DNA from: Knufia peltigerae
Lineage: Eukaryota > Ascomycota > Eurotiomycetes > Chaetothyriales > Trichomeriaceae
Assembly (NCBI GenBank): GCA_030247855.1
Contig: JAPDRN010000032.1
Span: forward strand, 1-64,000
DNA: 64,000 bases
Direction of reading: 5' to 3'
Below the pieces are notes generated by a model. That model did not search any database, was not told where the DNA came from, and worked only from the letters and a program-made list of their open reading frames with translations. Positions 32,522-43,680 of this stretch are shown here, one piece after another; positions within the stretch are counted from its first letter, which is position 1; every line of letters begins with the position of its first letter. The translations under genes were made by a program, and so were the position numbers.

Positions 32522-34808
32522 GATCGATAAACTCGAGCCAAAAACGGGTGAAATGAACGAAACAACGACCAAAAAAACAAAATAAAAGAGTGACTGGGCT
32601 ACAAGAGGCCCGTTGTTGAAAGACTGGACGCAAGCACGAAGCTCACAGCGCGATGTTAAGGACCGTGGACGTGGAAAAAAGAGTGGAAGGGAAAAAGAAC
32701 GAGGGGAGAAAGAAACGCACAAGTCACCAGGAGGCCATATGGATGTAGTCAGGTTACAAAGAGGTCATGGCTTGCCCCGAGTCCTGTCCTGCCACAGCCC
32801 ACCGTACCTTGCAGCAATGACCGCATCTCTTCTTTCTCTCCACCGTCAAATCTGGAACAATTCATCTCTCTGCCCCGTTCCAAACACGACTCTGTGGATG
32901 CTCGCCAGTCAGCAAATGGGACGGGCTGATTTCCCAGAGTAATGCCGCCCGGCTAACGCAGGTACCCTCTGGAGGGGAGAACCAATATTGCAACTCTACA
33001 GGTCGAAGTGGTCTCTCGAGAATAGTCTCTTGACCCTACAGGTGTCAGGGGGGCGGCAGAGAGTGGAGGCTGGCTTGAGGGATGCCCCGTCCTCAGAGAG
33101 GTTAGGTGTCGCGCCATGAAAAGTACTTATGTTCTGACGGGGTGGATGAAGACGGTGATGGCGCCGAAAGAGGTCAATGACCTGGCGGCATGGCAGAAAA
33201 GCTTGGTTGCTGACCGGTGAGGGTTTGCTGGACTCCGTAGCCACGCGACTTGCGCAACAGTCAAATCTCGGGACGAAGGCTGAGGATGGATCCAGACGAC
33301 GCGATGTAGGGAAAGCGATTTGATGAAGAAAAAAACAACTTCACACCAGGGGTACACCATCTTTCCTCTTTGGGAATAGCGTGACATGTTCAGGGGCAAC
33401 CGAGCGCGCTCGGCTCCAACTCCATATCATCAATCCAGGCCTTCCAGGATACAAACCTCGTAGCGCGCGCGCAGACTCAAGATGGCTTGCTCCGGGGGAC
33501 TCAGACCACGGATCACTCTCGAACGGTACCGAAGCCACGTAAGTCAGTGCTTCGTACGCTTGACGATCTGTGGTTACTCTTGTTCAAAGCCACCACCGCA
33601 CAGGCGCGATGGCTGGTGACGGTGGTGCCGATGAGCATGAAAAGGCTGGGGAAATTGCTCACCAGGGGACGTGAAAGTGTAAAAGACTACTCCGTACTGA
33701 GTATTTCGTACAAAGGGTGGCCTTCGAGACTCGAAACATTCTCACGCTCCGTACTGCAACGTTTCATCAGCTTTTTCGGCATCGGAAAGCCTGGAAGTGA
33801 CCCACGACCTTCAGCCCAAATCAATCGAAATTTACTATTCCTTAGTATTGCAAGTCTGCTTCTCTGGGCAAGGGAATATGGGCATGAAGTACTCCTTAGA
33901 ACAGAGGGCCTAAAACGAATACCGTACATGTACCATCTCTTGACCGAGCAGCCGAAATTTTGGCCCAGTCCACATGGATGCCTGCCTCGGTATGGAAATA
34001 CCGAATCGAGCTAGATACAATAGACTTGTCTCAAATGAAACCACAATACTTGGGTAGGCGACACTACTTTGTAAGCTCGAGGCTGCTCCGTTCTACAATC
34101 AGGTAGCAGCAGGCCGTGAGTGCGAAGATCTTTGTGGCAAGGAGATTGCATTCTTCGAACAAAATCTTACCAAAACAATCGCTATCGTCGAGTTCCATGA
34201 CCTCAGCCGTACTGAATTTGGCTCTGGCACCTCTTCTGCTGGGGGGATGCAATCTTTGAGATCAACATGTAACATTGGAAATGATGTAACGGTGTCCATA
34301 AGATTCTGGTCACGTCTTGTTCTGTTAATTCACAATGATTCGTGTGGAACCGACGATCATGTCGATCAGACTTTCAAAGATAACCGAATCGCTTACCTTA
34401 TTCATCCTGCAATACAATGAAAACGACATGCCACATTGAGTACTAAGTCCACACGATCCAGCACAAATCACAAGAGGTAGGATCATTATGCGCAACCAAA
34501 TTTTTGTGAGACTGTTCCAGCTCAGAGCCGGTGTCGGAAAAAATTTACTTTGAAAATAGATATGTAAACGGTATTTCTTAGCAGTGGACCTCGAATCGCA
34601 GTCTTTACGCTGCGTTCGATGATATACTAATAAGCAATCATCTTCTCTGATGGCTCGTCGAGCTCGATACGCCCGCCGAACTAAATCGTTAGAGGCCCGA
34701 ATTTTATAAGAGAACTTTGATGGAAGTGTTCGAGAACAGATCCCTCTTTGTCCTTTCCAATCGTAGCCGGCTGCGAACATTTTACACATACACTTTGACA
34801 ATCTTAAA
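32522..34808. other. 2.3-kb intergenic region
   Basis: Chitinase promoter on the left and permease 3' flank on the right. One exact TACTCCGTA lies at 33688-33696, with near copies around 33748. A 175-residue plus-strand frame at 33487-34014 has no family signature and was not accepted. Confidence 0.55.
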
Positions 34809-36555
34809 TCAGGGTGTCTCGGCCGGTCCTTTCTCTGGAGCAACTGACTCGCGTTGAATGTCTTCACTGCCCGTCTCGGCATTGATCTCTTTAATTGGTC
34901 CTGTAAAGCGCCGTCGAGCTCGAATGTAATAGTTGATAATTGCCAGAACCATAACACCCACGAATACTGGAGAGGCATAATTCATGTTCTGGCTCGTGAC
35001 CGGTAACATCGGTGGGAAGGGAAGGAAGATGATGAGGAAAATGCAGAATATAATCGCAATGATGTTGATCATCAAGCCGAATTTGCCCAATGTCCACGGG
35101 CCGAATCTGATTGGATTACTCGAGCTGAAGCGGCGTATAGCGAACATGAGCGTCGGGATGGCGTATGAGAAGTAGAAACCCAAAGTAGTGAGCGATATGA
35201 GCGCATTGAACGCAGTTGTCGAGCCAATGTTGATCAGCGAGAGTAGAGACACCGAGACGAAAATTGCGAGGACCGCATTTGTCGGAGACCTGTTGTGAGG
35301 CGTTATACGAGAAAAGAATCCGGAGAAGGGCAGTCCTTTGTCTCGTGCAAATGCCCATATCAGTCGAGACACTGACGCCATGCAGCCAAAGAGGTTCATC
35401 GTGAACACGACAATAACGGCGGTCATCATCGCAGTTGCTGCTTTCTGGTTGTTGGTCGCCTGCAGAAAAACGCCAATGATGGGAAAGCCAGTTGGATTGT
35501 TCAAGACCGCATCGGCATCGGTGATGGAGTATAAAACGGTCAGAATGTACAAAAAGCCAGCCGTTCCGTTGATGATCACTGACCACAACATTGCGCGAGG
35601 GACGTTGAGAGGGGCATTGTATGCTTCTTCTGACATCTACATATCATTAGGTCACTAGATCACGACGAAAATCTTGCAGGACAGGGGCACTTCGAATGGA
35701 AGGGAGATTCGCTTACATGAACGACAGCATCAACACCAGCCAGAGCGAATGCTGGTGTCAAGAAGCCCAAGCAGAAACTCACTCCGTCACTAGGCCACCC
35801 GCCTCCGTTGATGAGGGTGCCCCAAACATCGTGGTTGTCAGCTTTGTCACTTGTAGCAAGAATGCCGATCGTGACGAGGAAGAAAAACAACACGTGGAGT
35901 CCGCCCCCCAAGGTTTCCCACAGAGGCAGGAGCTTCTTCCCGATAGTGGTTCCTATGGCTGCGATACCTGCGGCAGCAATCATCATCAATGTTGCATGCC
36001 AACGCTTCGCGTCATATCCAGAGTAATTCAGCACAGCAACACCCTGGATCATAGTAGCGATCAAGAAGGAAACCGAAGATACACCGCCAACCCATCCAGT
36101 GATTGTGATCCACCCTTGAATGTAGCTGATGATCGCACGCCATTTGAAGGGTGCGTGTTCAGCAGTCCAGTGATACTGGGCTCCTGCAATTGGCGAGCTT
36201 GCGGGAAACTGTTAGTGTGCGTTCCGTATCTACCACCAACGTGATCACCTACATGGAAGCCATCTCAGCCATCGACGTGGTGATTGCCAGTGTGCCCAAA
36301 ACGGACACAATGAACCCATACACGACCGAGGCAGGTCCTCCATTCAAATATGCCCCTGCAAATAGCGCACTCGTTGCTTCCCAAGTGCAGAGAGTGCATG
36401 CGGACATGCCCAAAAGAGCCCAGAAATTCCATTCTCGCTATTGACATCACATTAGCAAGCTGAGCAATAACCCAATCAAAGAGCTTGTTCACCTTCAGCA
36501 CCTCCTTCTTTCCTGCAGCCTCCAAAGCAGCAGCATCTGAACTATAAGCAGTCAT
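34809..36555 (-). CDS. GABA/amino-acid permease (APC superfamily)
   Basis: 518 residues in four exons: 36555-36493, 36437-36253, 36197-35717 and 35636-34809, all in phase. A short soluble N-terminus (SSDAAALEAAGKKEVLK) leads to about twelve membrane helices. Family blocks are REWNFWALLGMSACTLCTWE, the ASISPIAGAQYHWT loop after helix 2, ISYIQGWITITGWVGGVSS, the DAVVHMSEE..APLNVPRAM motif, LIWAFARDKGLPFSGFF and FGPWTLGKFGLMINIIAI. These place it with the fungal GABA/choline permeases (GabA, Hnm1, Uga4). It should import GABA or a related amine across the plasma membrane or vacuole. The substrate cannot be told from sequence. Confidence 0.9.
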
Positions 36556-38095
36556 TGTGGGTGATCAAATTCGTGCAATCAACGTCACCTTGCAGAGAAG
36601 AAGAGGAGAGAGATCAGTTTTCACAAGTAATTCAGAGAAGTTCACATTGAGAACCAGGAAGCTGGGGTCCAGATCAATATATCTGCACGACACAACAAGT
36701 GCCCTGCACCCTGCATCCAATGTGGCGCGACATAGCGAAACACTGTAGCACCGAAGCTAGCTGAGCAAGGCAGGAGCGAAATACATCCTGAACATATGCA
36801 TTCGTTGTGAATGGTTTCGGCAGGCATTGTGCTGGCATGAGTGAACATGGTTCATCGCAACTAATTGTTTTTGTCAAACGTGAGAGGCAACCCCTTCGCG
36901 CGGGGACTGGGATGAGGTGTGATATGACCCTGTCATCAAGGATGTGGCACCTCTTTGGCACTGGTTTCGGCCAGTCACGCATCACTATATGGGGCGCGGA
37001 CCAGGCCCAAAAAGTTCGTTTACTGACGCCAAAGCCAAAAGCTATCGGGGTTGTCTGCGCTAATCAGCGCCTGAACGACATCCCCGTAGTGGTTAAGACC
37101 TATCACCGGAAAAGTCCCGGCAAGACCCTTGAGCTTATCAAGGATAAAGGTGGGAGTAGATCACTTATAATCCGAAGCCTTGCTGGAATCCACAGCTACA
37201 TGTCGAGTGCCAGTGATCACAATATCAGGAACTCCAACTAGTTTCCATTTGAAAATAGGAATAAAGCTGGGTCCGTGGCCACTTCAAGTCGACGGAAAAG
37301 AGAATCCTGAGTTGTTGTGATTGCGAATGGTGCGATTAGCAAGGGTTCATCGCTTACCTGGAGGAGAAGCGACGCTAGTGTCAGCCAGCATTATTTCTCA
37401 GACCTTGAAGGTGACCAACAACATGTGCTATCCCCATGTAGTGAGCAAGGATGCTTTTTGTCCATGCAAATGTAACATGCAAGTGTTGGAATCAACCTTC
37501 TCATGGGAGTGATCTCCTGCAATGTGGCCTAAGCGAGGGCAAAGGAAAAGAGCGAGGATCTCACCGCTTCGATACGCTTGCAGAGACCATCGATCATAGC
37601 TGGCATTCTAGCGAAAATGCCGTACCGAGGGTGTTGAATCCTCTATGGCAGTGGCTGCTTGCATTGATGTTGGGAATCCCATTGCCTGGCGATGCAGAGA
37701 GGGCATTCGAGGCTGCGGTCTACGGAGGCGCCCTCTCCTTGACGAAACATAGGCCTTCAATGGTGGATATGTAATGCGAGGCATTATATACGTATTCTTA
37801 GCTTCGTAAAAAGTCGCTGTTGGACTGTTTGGGGGCATGTGCTGATCCAAAACATACTGTATTTTATTACTCCGTAGTAGTGAGTGAGTGCTTGAAACGG
37901 CCGCCGCTCCAGGGCTCGTTCACTCGAGAAAATGTTGCTCACCGCCCGTCGGCAATAACCCGTCACCGCCTACACTTTTTAGCACGGCAGAATTTTACAA
38001 TTTTCCAACGTGAAGACTCGGGGCCTCCATGCGACCGCGACAACATCTCAGCACATCCTAAAAACTACCTGAGTATTCTCTTATCAATACTCAAA
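36556..38095. other. Divergent 1.5-kb promoter region
   Basis: Separates the permease and SET/Vps75 genes. Exact TACTCCGTA lies at 37868-37876, about 220 bases upstream of the SET/Vps75 start. Several open frames of 60-144 residues exist, none with a recognisable motif. Confidence 0.55.
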
Positions 38096-39159
38096 ATGTC
38101 CTTGTCGCTGGAAGATGTCGGCACAGTCTTCGAGGAACTCGGCGACCTCGAAAAGAACTTTGCGGAGGTAGAACTCGATGCTCGTATGCGATCACCACCC
38201 AGGTTGATGAAGTCAAATGCCGCGCGCTGACACTTGAACTCTAGTTCGACGAAAGGAGTTCTCATTGAAACCCCTCTATGCGAAGCGCAAAAGTCTACTT
38301 GACAAGATTCCCGACTTTTGGGCAACCGTGTTTGGCAACAGCCCTGAAGAAGTCCAGCAATTCTTCTCAGCGGAAGATCTAGCCCTTGTTTCCTGCATCA
38401 AGTCCTTCACCGTCGAACGATACCAAATTGAATCCGAGACCAAAGGCGAGCCTCGAAGCCTCAGATTCACATTCGACTTTGCAGAGAATGAATTCATGGA
38501 GGACAAGCAGCTGGTGAAAGACTTCGAATACAAGGCACGGGAAGATGGTCCGGGGAGCTTGATCTCAAAGCCGGTCCCAATCAAGTGGAAGAGCAATAAG
38601 AAGGACCTCACAAAGGGTCTTCTAGACGCTGCTGTCGACCTCTATGCCGCCGAAGAAGCGATCAAACTGAAGTCTGTCGAGATTGTGGATCGGGAAGCGC
38701 TCTGGCAGCACGAGAAGCTGCGCGACAAGTTGGTCAATCTCGATGAGAATGACGAAGACCAACCGAGCTTCTTCAACTTCTTTGGGTTCCGGGGCGCGAT
38801 TGACTTGCCTGCTCCTAAGAAAGAGGGTGAGAATGGTGCCGGTGATGACGCCGAAGACAGTGATGAAGATGTCGAGGGCATGCTCGAGGTTGAGGTTTTC
38901 CCTCCAGGCGAGGAAGTCGCCATTGCCTTGGCCGAGGAAGTCTGGTCAGATGCCATGGACTACTTCAGTGAGTATCGTGCTCCCCTGTTTTATGAACGTA
39001 TTGGCTGACCTTTTTACTCCAGTGTCTGCCCAGGACGACTTCCCTAATGGAGAAGACCTTGATATGGAAGATGACGAGGACGATGAGGACGACGAGGACG
39101 TACCAGAGCTTGTTCCTGCAGAAGACGCCAGACCATCCAAGCGACAACGCAAGGACTGA
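38096..39159 (+). CDS. NAP/SET-family histone chaperone (Vps75-like)
   Basis: 315 residues in exons 38096-38183, 38245-38967 and 39023-39159. The N-terminus is a dimerisation helix (EDVGTVFEELGDLEKNFAEV, then LRRKEFSLKPLYAKRKSLLD). The NAP earmuff domain follows: IPDFWATVFGNSPEEVQQFF, KSFTVERYQIE, SLRFTFDFAENEFMEDKQLV, VPIKWKSNKKDLT and PSFFNFFGFRG. Asp/Glu-rich stretches follow, and the protein ends in a basic KRQRKD, which could be a nuclear signal. The short helix and FNFFGF motif fit SET/Vps75 better than Nap1. Such proteins bind H3-H4 and support histone acetylation or nucleosome assembly. Confidence 0.88.
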
Positions 39160-39455
39160 GCAAAACGTCTTCAACACATTTCCCGGATATGTTCCAAACA
39201 TGTACCATCATCACCTGGCGTTTGAACTCGTTTGTACATCCCCGTAGACATTCGAACCAATGATACCATAATGTTGTACTTGTTTCTTTGCACCCTTGAA
39301 TTCAGTTTCTCTGTCTCCGCATAGTCAATCATGGCGCCAGACTGGGCGAACAGAGCATCCATCACTCTGTCTGATACGTATGTCCTCAATTCCGCGTTAA
39401 TATTCAACGACTCGTCTTCTTTTACTTCTTGCTGTACTCCGACCGACTGTTTTCA

Positions 39456-40288
39456 TCATAAAACAATGACCAAGATCAACAGTATGATCAACACCACGAC
39501 CAAGACAGCTATGCAACAGCTGCTCACGCTGTCCTCGTTTTTTCTAATCACCTCGCCGACCTTCTTGACGCCGACGTTGAGTTTCCCCCCGACTCGATCG
39601 GCGAGCGTGTCGACCTCGTCAAGCATGTGCCCTTGCTCTTCCAGTTCTCGACCCATGTCCTCGGCCTGGCCCCGAAGCACTCCGACCGACTGGAACACTC
39701 CGTCGAGCTGCTCATCCTGCTCGGCCATCATGGTGGCCTGCTGCTGCGCCTCGAATTCTCCATAAGGATCGTCGTCGTCACCGCCGCCGTTCTCATCCTC
39801 GAAAGCCGACGGCATCGGGAGATTCGTGTTGTTGTTCCTCCCGGCAGCACCATGGCCCGCAACGTGGGTGTCCGCAGTCACGCCCTCCAGCTCATGGCGC
39901 ATGCCCTCCACCTCGTCCCCGACATCCTTGACGAATTGTCGCCGACGCTGAACTTCGGCGACGTCGAGGCCGAACCGGTACGGGTCGGTTTCGACGGCAG
40001 ACACTGACTCGAGGAGGTCCGCGAGGTCGGTGGAAAGGGTTTCGAGGTTTGAGCGCAACTCGGCGCGGGATTGCTGGAGTTCGGGCGAGGCGGCCGATGT
40101 CGAGAGCGTTCGGATGCGCAAGTACGACGAAAACAGGTGGCGGGTGGATTGGAGTGTCGATTGGACATCTCTGTAAAATCACACATGTGTTAGATATCGC
40201 CTTACCGTACGGACAACGGAGTTTGAAGGGACAGGCAACGGTACGTTTGGACTTCGAGGAAGGGGTCCTCGGTTTGAGGATTGGCCAT
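39456..40288 (-). CDS. TLG1: t-SNARE Tlg1 (syntaxin 6/10 family)
   Basis: 252 residues in exons 40288-40245 and 40170-39456. The start MANPQTEDPFLEVQ joins through a GTACCG..ACAG intron to DVQSTLQSTRHLFSSYLRIR, the syntaxin-6 N-terminal helix. The SNARE motif is in the C-terminal part: EQDEQLDGVFQSVGVLRGQA, EELEEQGHMLDEVDTLADRV. The last helix is a tail anchor (CCIAVLVVVLIILLILVIVL). Tlg1 is a Qc-SNARE for endosome-to-Golgi fusion, working with Tlg2, Vti1 and Snc/Ykt6. It converges with the SET/Vps75 gene across about 300 bases that hold nothing else. Confidence 0.92.
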
Positions 40289-40713
40289 GATGTCTGCTTC
40301 TTCCCCAGGAGGATTTTGCTGTCACATCTATGCCATGAGGGTAGTCGTATATTAACGTCGAAGCAACGCTCGAAGATCTATCAGGACGTGGGTATATTGT
40401 TTGGGGGGTTGGAAATTGGCGATTGTTAAAGGCGCCAGCATTTGTTTTTGAGATGTACTCCGTACCTGCGTCACCCACTCCATACAAGGGGCCGTGGCTG
40501 GCACATGTCCAGAATGCAAGGCTACGCCGCCCAACGCCAATTTCTCTACAATGCAGCATCAACGAAGCGGTCAGAAGCAAATGGGCGACTAGTGGTCTAG
40601 ATTCTGTCTTAGACGCAAGTTCTATAAAGGTATTGTACATAGACTACTCGACCTACGGAGTCATTGAACCTTTCCTCTGTGTCGAACATTGTCACAATCT
40701 ACCTAGCAAGGTC
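40289..40713. other. TLG1 promoter and 3' flank of next gene
   Basis: 425 bases with an exact TACTCCGTA at 40456-40464 and an 8-of-9 match at about 40654. No gene. Confidence 0.6.
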
Positions 40714-41939
40714 TCAGCTTTCCTCTGAGGTTTCACCTCCATCTTGTACATCAAGTTGTTCATACATCAACTCCCCGCGTCTCTTTTGTCCATTGGAGAC
40801 TTCACGCAGTTTCTGTACAGTCTCCGTGACTTTCGGCTCCACCACGCGAAGATGCGACTCCAGTTGCCGACCGAGTTCAGATGTCTTGATCGCATCAATC
40901 TGTAGTGCCAACTGTATGGCGTTCTGCAACGGCAAGAGGTTTTCCAGAACAAAATTGCTCTCAGCTCTTACTCTGACGTCCTCTCTATGCTGCTCTAGTC
41001 CTGGAACGGAGGACTTTTCCTGTTGTGCAAGGTGGAGCATCTTTGTAGCATAGTCTATGACCGTTGCAGAATCCCCGCCGGACTCCAGGGCCGTCGCAGC
41101 TGCCAATTCGGTCAAGACGCTCAAGATCAGAGGATCTTTTCTCGGGTCGACCTCATCTGATTTCAATTTGTATCCTCCAGAGAGTTCGTCATCCAACATC
41201 CGGACGACCTTTTGAGCTCGATGCCAGGCGCTCGCGAGCTCCGGCCCGGAGAAATCGTGGTCCGCAGCGCGCTTGTGAAAGCCCAGCATCAATTCATAGG
41301 TCACGCCTTGTTTCCTCAAAGTGAAATTGGTCTCTTCGGATCTGTCGATGCATGCGAGAATGTATCTTTCTTTGCCAATCTCACACGCCTTGCGAGTGAT
41401 TTTTCCCCAGAAGAAGGTTGGCAACGGCATTCTGGACATCCTTATGCCGTTCAACCAAGGAGCCAAATTGTTCCACACGGCATCCGCCTTCTCTTGGCCG
41501 AATACCTTTGCAATGGTCCGGATCGATTGTTTGACGGAAGGCTTGTCGAAAGCGTTCATTGGGCGCAACCTGATCTCCTCGCCATCGGACATCGTGACCG
41601 TGACTCCAGGCTCTGCCATGAGGGTCTCTTGTTTGGACGGTTTGTATAGTAGTTTCCGGTGCTGGGGCTCCAGGGCAGCCGGAGTGAAGACTTTCTCGCG
41701 GAATGACAGGAGCAGCTGATCGAGTTCGCCATGGCCGGTAGGCTGAAACGAGGGTACAACTACACAAAATGTTAGTTCTCAAGTAGATTTTTATCTGGCG
41801 GTAGAACTCGTGTTCGCTGCACTGTACCTTTCTGTTGGGCTCGAGTTGTGCTGAATGAGCGAGAAAATAATGAGCCACTCTGTAAGCTCTGTCGACAGCT
41901 TCTACAGATGTAGAGCAGAGGCTGATTGACTTGGGCCAT
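40714..41939 (-). CDS. Predicted mitochondrial protein of unknown function
   Basis: 385 residues in exons 41939-41828 and 41759-40714; the GTACAG..GTGTAG intron keeps phase. The N-terminus has two CxxC cysteines and a basic Ser/Arg-rich stretch (YICRSCRQSLQSGSLFSRSF, then STTRAQQKG) that looks like a cleavable mitochondrial presequence ending near RSFSTTRA. The body is mainly helical and well behaved: MPLPTFFWGKITRKACEIGK, FTLRKQGVTYELMLGFHKRA, LASAWHRAQKVVRMLDDELS and RAESNFVLENLLPLQNAIQL. It resembles uncharacterised fungal mitochondrial proteins and could be a mitoribosome or RNA-processing factor, but I see no decisive motif. It shares a 467-base promoter region with the bL19m gene. Confidence 0.75.
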
Positions 41940-42406
41940 GGTGCCTGCTGGGAGATTACAGAGTGTTCCTGGGTGTGTGCCCAATTCTCTCCAGACGTCT
42001 GTCTTCTCGAGGATCCTACGAACTTTACTCCGTACAGGGCTTCTTCGTTTTCTAAAGAGCTAGCGTTGTCACGTGATAAGGCTGCACTAGCATCCTTCAG
42101 GTACAAAGAGATCGATGTCAACCTTGATTGAGAGCATCGAGTAGAAAATTTGCCTCGCTGTATATACCGTCGCCTAAACAAAAGTACAGTGCTCGTACAA
42201 CATTCAGACACCGTTCTGTGTGAAGGAGTAGACAACGGTTTTGCGGGCAAGCGCTTTGGAAAAAGGCAGCGCGGCAAAGTTGCCAATGCTGGCTCGAAGG
42301 GCCGTAGTTGAGCCTGACAATTGCAAGCAGCCGAATATCTATCTCTTCGCCGAAGCTGTCTCAATCTACCACGTTTGGCACACGGCGGTTCGACAGCAAC
42401 GACGAG
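41940..42406. promoter_or_regulatory. Bidirectional promoter of two mitochondrial genes
   Basis: 467 bases between the divergent starts of the unknown mitochondrial protein and bL19m. It contains TACTCCGTA at 42026-42034 and CACGTGA at about 42071-42077, an E-box-like core (CACGTG) of the kind bound by bHLH factors. Confidence 0.6.
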
Positions 42407-43233
42407 ATGTCGCAAATAATGGCACCTCGAGTTTCGACATGCTGTTGGCGGTCGCTCTTTGGCGAAATGATCCAACCTCGGCGGACTCGACAATTCTCTA
42501 GACCTCTCGTCACGCTTCAGCGAGGTCCCGTCGAAAAACTGGCAATTCCAGAATCCCTCCCACCACAGTTTAGGTCTCAAATACCACCACGACTCAGACC
42601 AGGTAGAGGTATGATATCGATATATACTAGCTCACCCTTCACGCCCAGGGGCTCCTACCGAGGTGTCTTGAGAGAACACGATAACTGATGGAAAGTTTTG
42701 AAATAGATAAACGAGACATGACGATCCACGAATCACCCGTATCCGAAGCGGCATTGTGTAAGGATCCAGTCACCTTGGTCGACCGGAGACAACTCGCGGT
42801 TTTGGACCCGACGGGAGCCCGGGCGAGGTTGTTCGACAAGACCAACAAGGACCGGGCGCAGGTCGGGGATGTTTTGTTGGTGACCTTCAAGACCGGAGAA
42901 CCTGTTTCGGGAACCATCCTCTCCATCAAAGGGTCAGGTCCTCACATCTCGGTGTTGCTGAGAAACCAATTGACGGGGATCGGGGTGGAGGTGTTGGTCA
43001 AAGTCCACAGTCCTTTGGTGCAGAGCATGGAGATTGCCCAGAGGACACCAAAGAGGAAGAGGAGGGCAAGGTTGTACTACTTGCGGAAACCCGAACACGA
43101 CGCGGGTAGCGTACAAAAGATTGTCGACCAGTACGTCAGGCAGAGGGCCATGCTGAGTGGTGGCGGCGGGAAGGCGACGAGATCAAAACAACAACAGTAC
43201 ACTGGTCCTAGGGGTAAGAGGGGAAAGAAATGA
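42407..43233 (+). CDS. IMG1: Mitochondrial large-subunit ribosomal protein bL19m
   Basis: 242 residues if started at 42407 (MSQIMAPRVS), in exons 42407-42608 and 42707-43233. The frame is also open from an ATG at 42308. The leader has Arg and Ser without acids (MIQPRRTRQFSRPLV), as expected for mitochondrial import. The bL19 domain is clear: LDPTGARARLF, VGDVLLVTFKTGEPVSGTIL, SVLLRNQLTGIGVEVLVKVH, SPLVQSMEIAQR and KRKRRARLYYLRKPEHDAGS. The tail is basic (GPRGKRGKK). It is a structural component of the 54S mitoribosome. The intron acceptor (AAATAG) was chosen because it joins the leader in frame; other junctions are possible in the weakly conserved region. Confidence 0.87.
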
Positions 43234-43680
43234 GACCAAAAAAGGTACAGAGTACACCAATTCGACATGCCACACACCCACCCACACATGCTTTGAGCGA
43301 AAAAGAGAGTGCCGGTCTATGTTCGTCCCGTCATGACATACTGGATCAACGAACAAAACCCATTCTCTACCTTTGGCTTTCCACCAGGCACAGCGACGGG
43401 GTTTAGCAATGGAGGGTTTTCAACGGCACTGGTTCACGTCCTCGTCAAGCAAACATCTTACCAGATATATATCCACCCCGAAAACTCAGGTTCAGGCGAT
43501 GGAAAAGAGAATCCATGGTCGCAGGGTACGACTAGAGAGGCCGGTCAGAATGACGACGGTCGTGTACAATATTTTTATCTATCTCATTATCGGTCTCCAC
43601 AACCTGAATACCTTAGGTGTATGATTTTCTTTTCTTTGTGCCAGATGTCAAAACAAGCTGTGTAACCACAAATCAACACC
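43234..43680. other. Intergenic between convergent genes
   Basis: 3' flanks of bL19m and the acyl-CoA synthetase-like gene. Nothing else was seen. Confidence 0.6.

Noticed and set aside
33487..34014. 175-residue plus-strand frame between chitinase and permease
   Set aside because: No domain, signal or splice pattern; codon use is unlike neighbouring genes.
34325..34978. 217-residue minus-strand frame overlapping the permease end
   Set aside because: It reads through the permease 3' region in another frame and lacks any motif.
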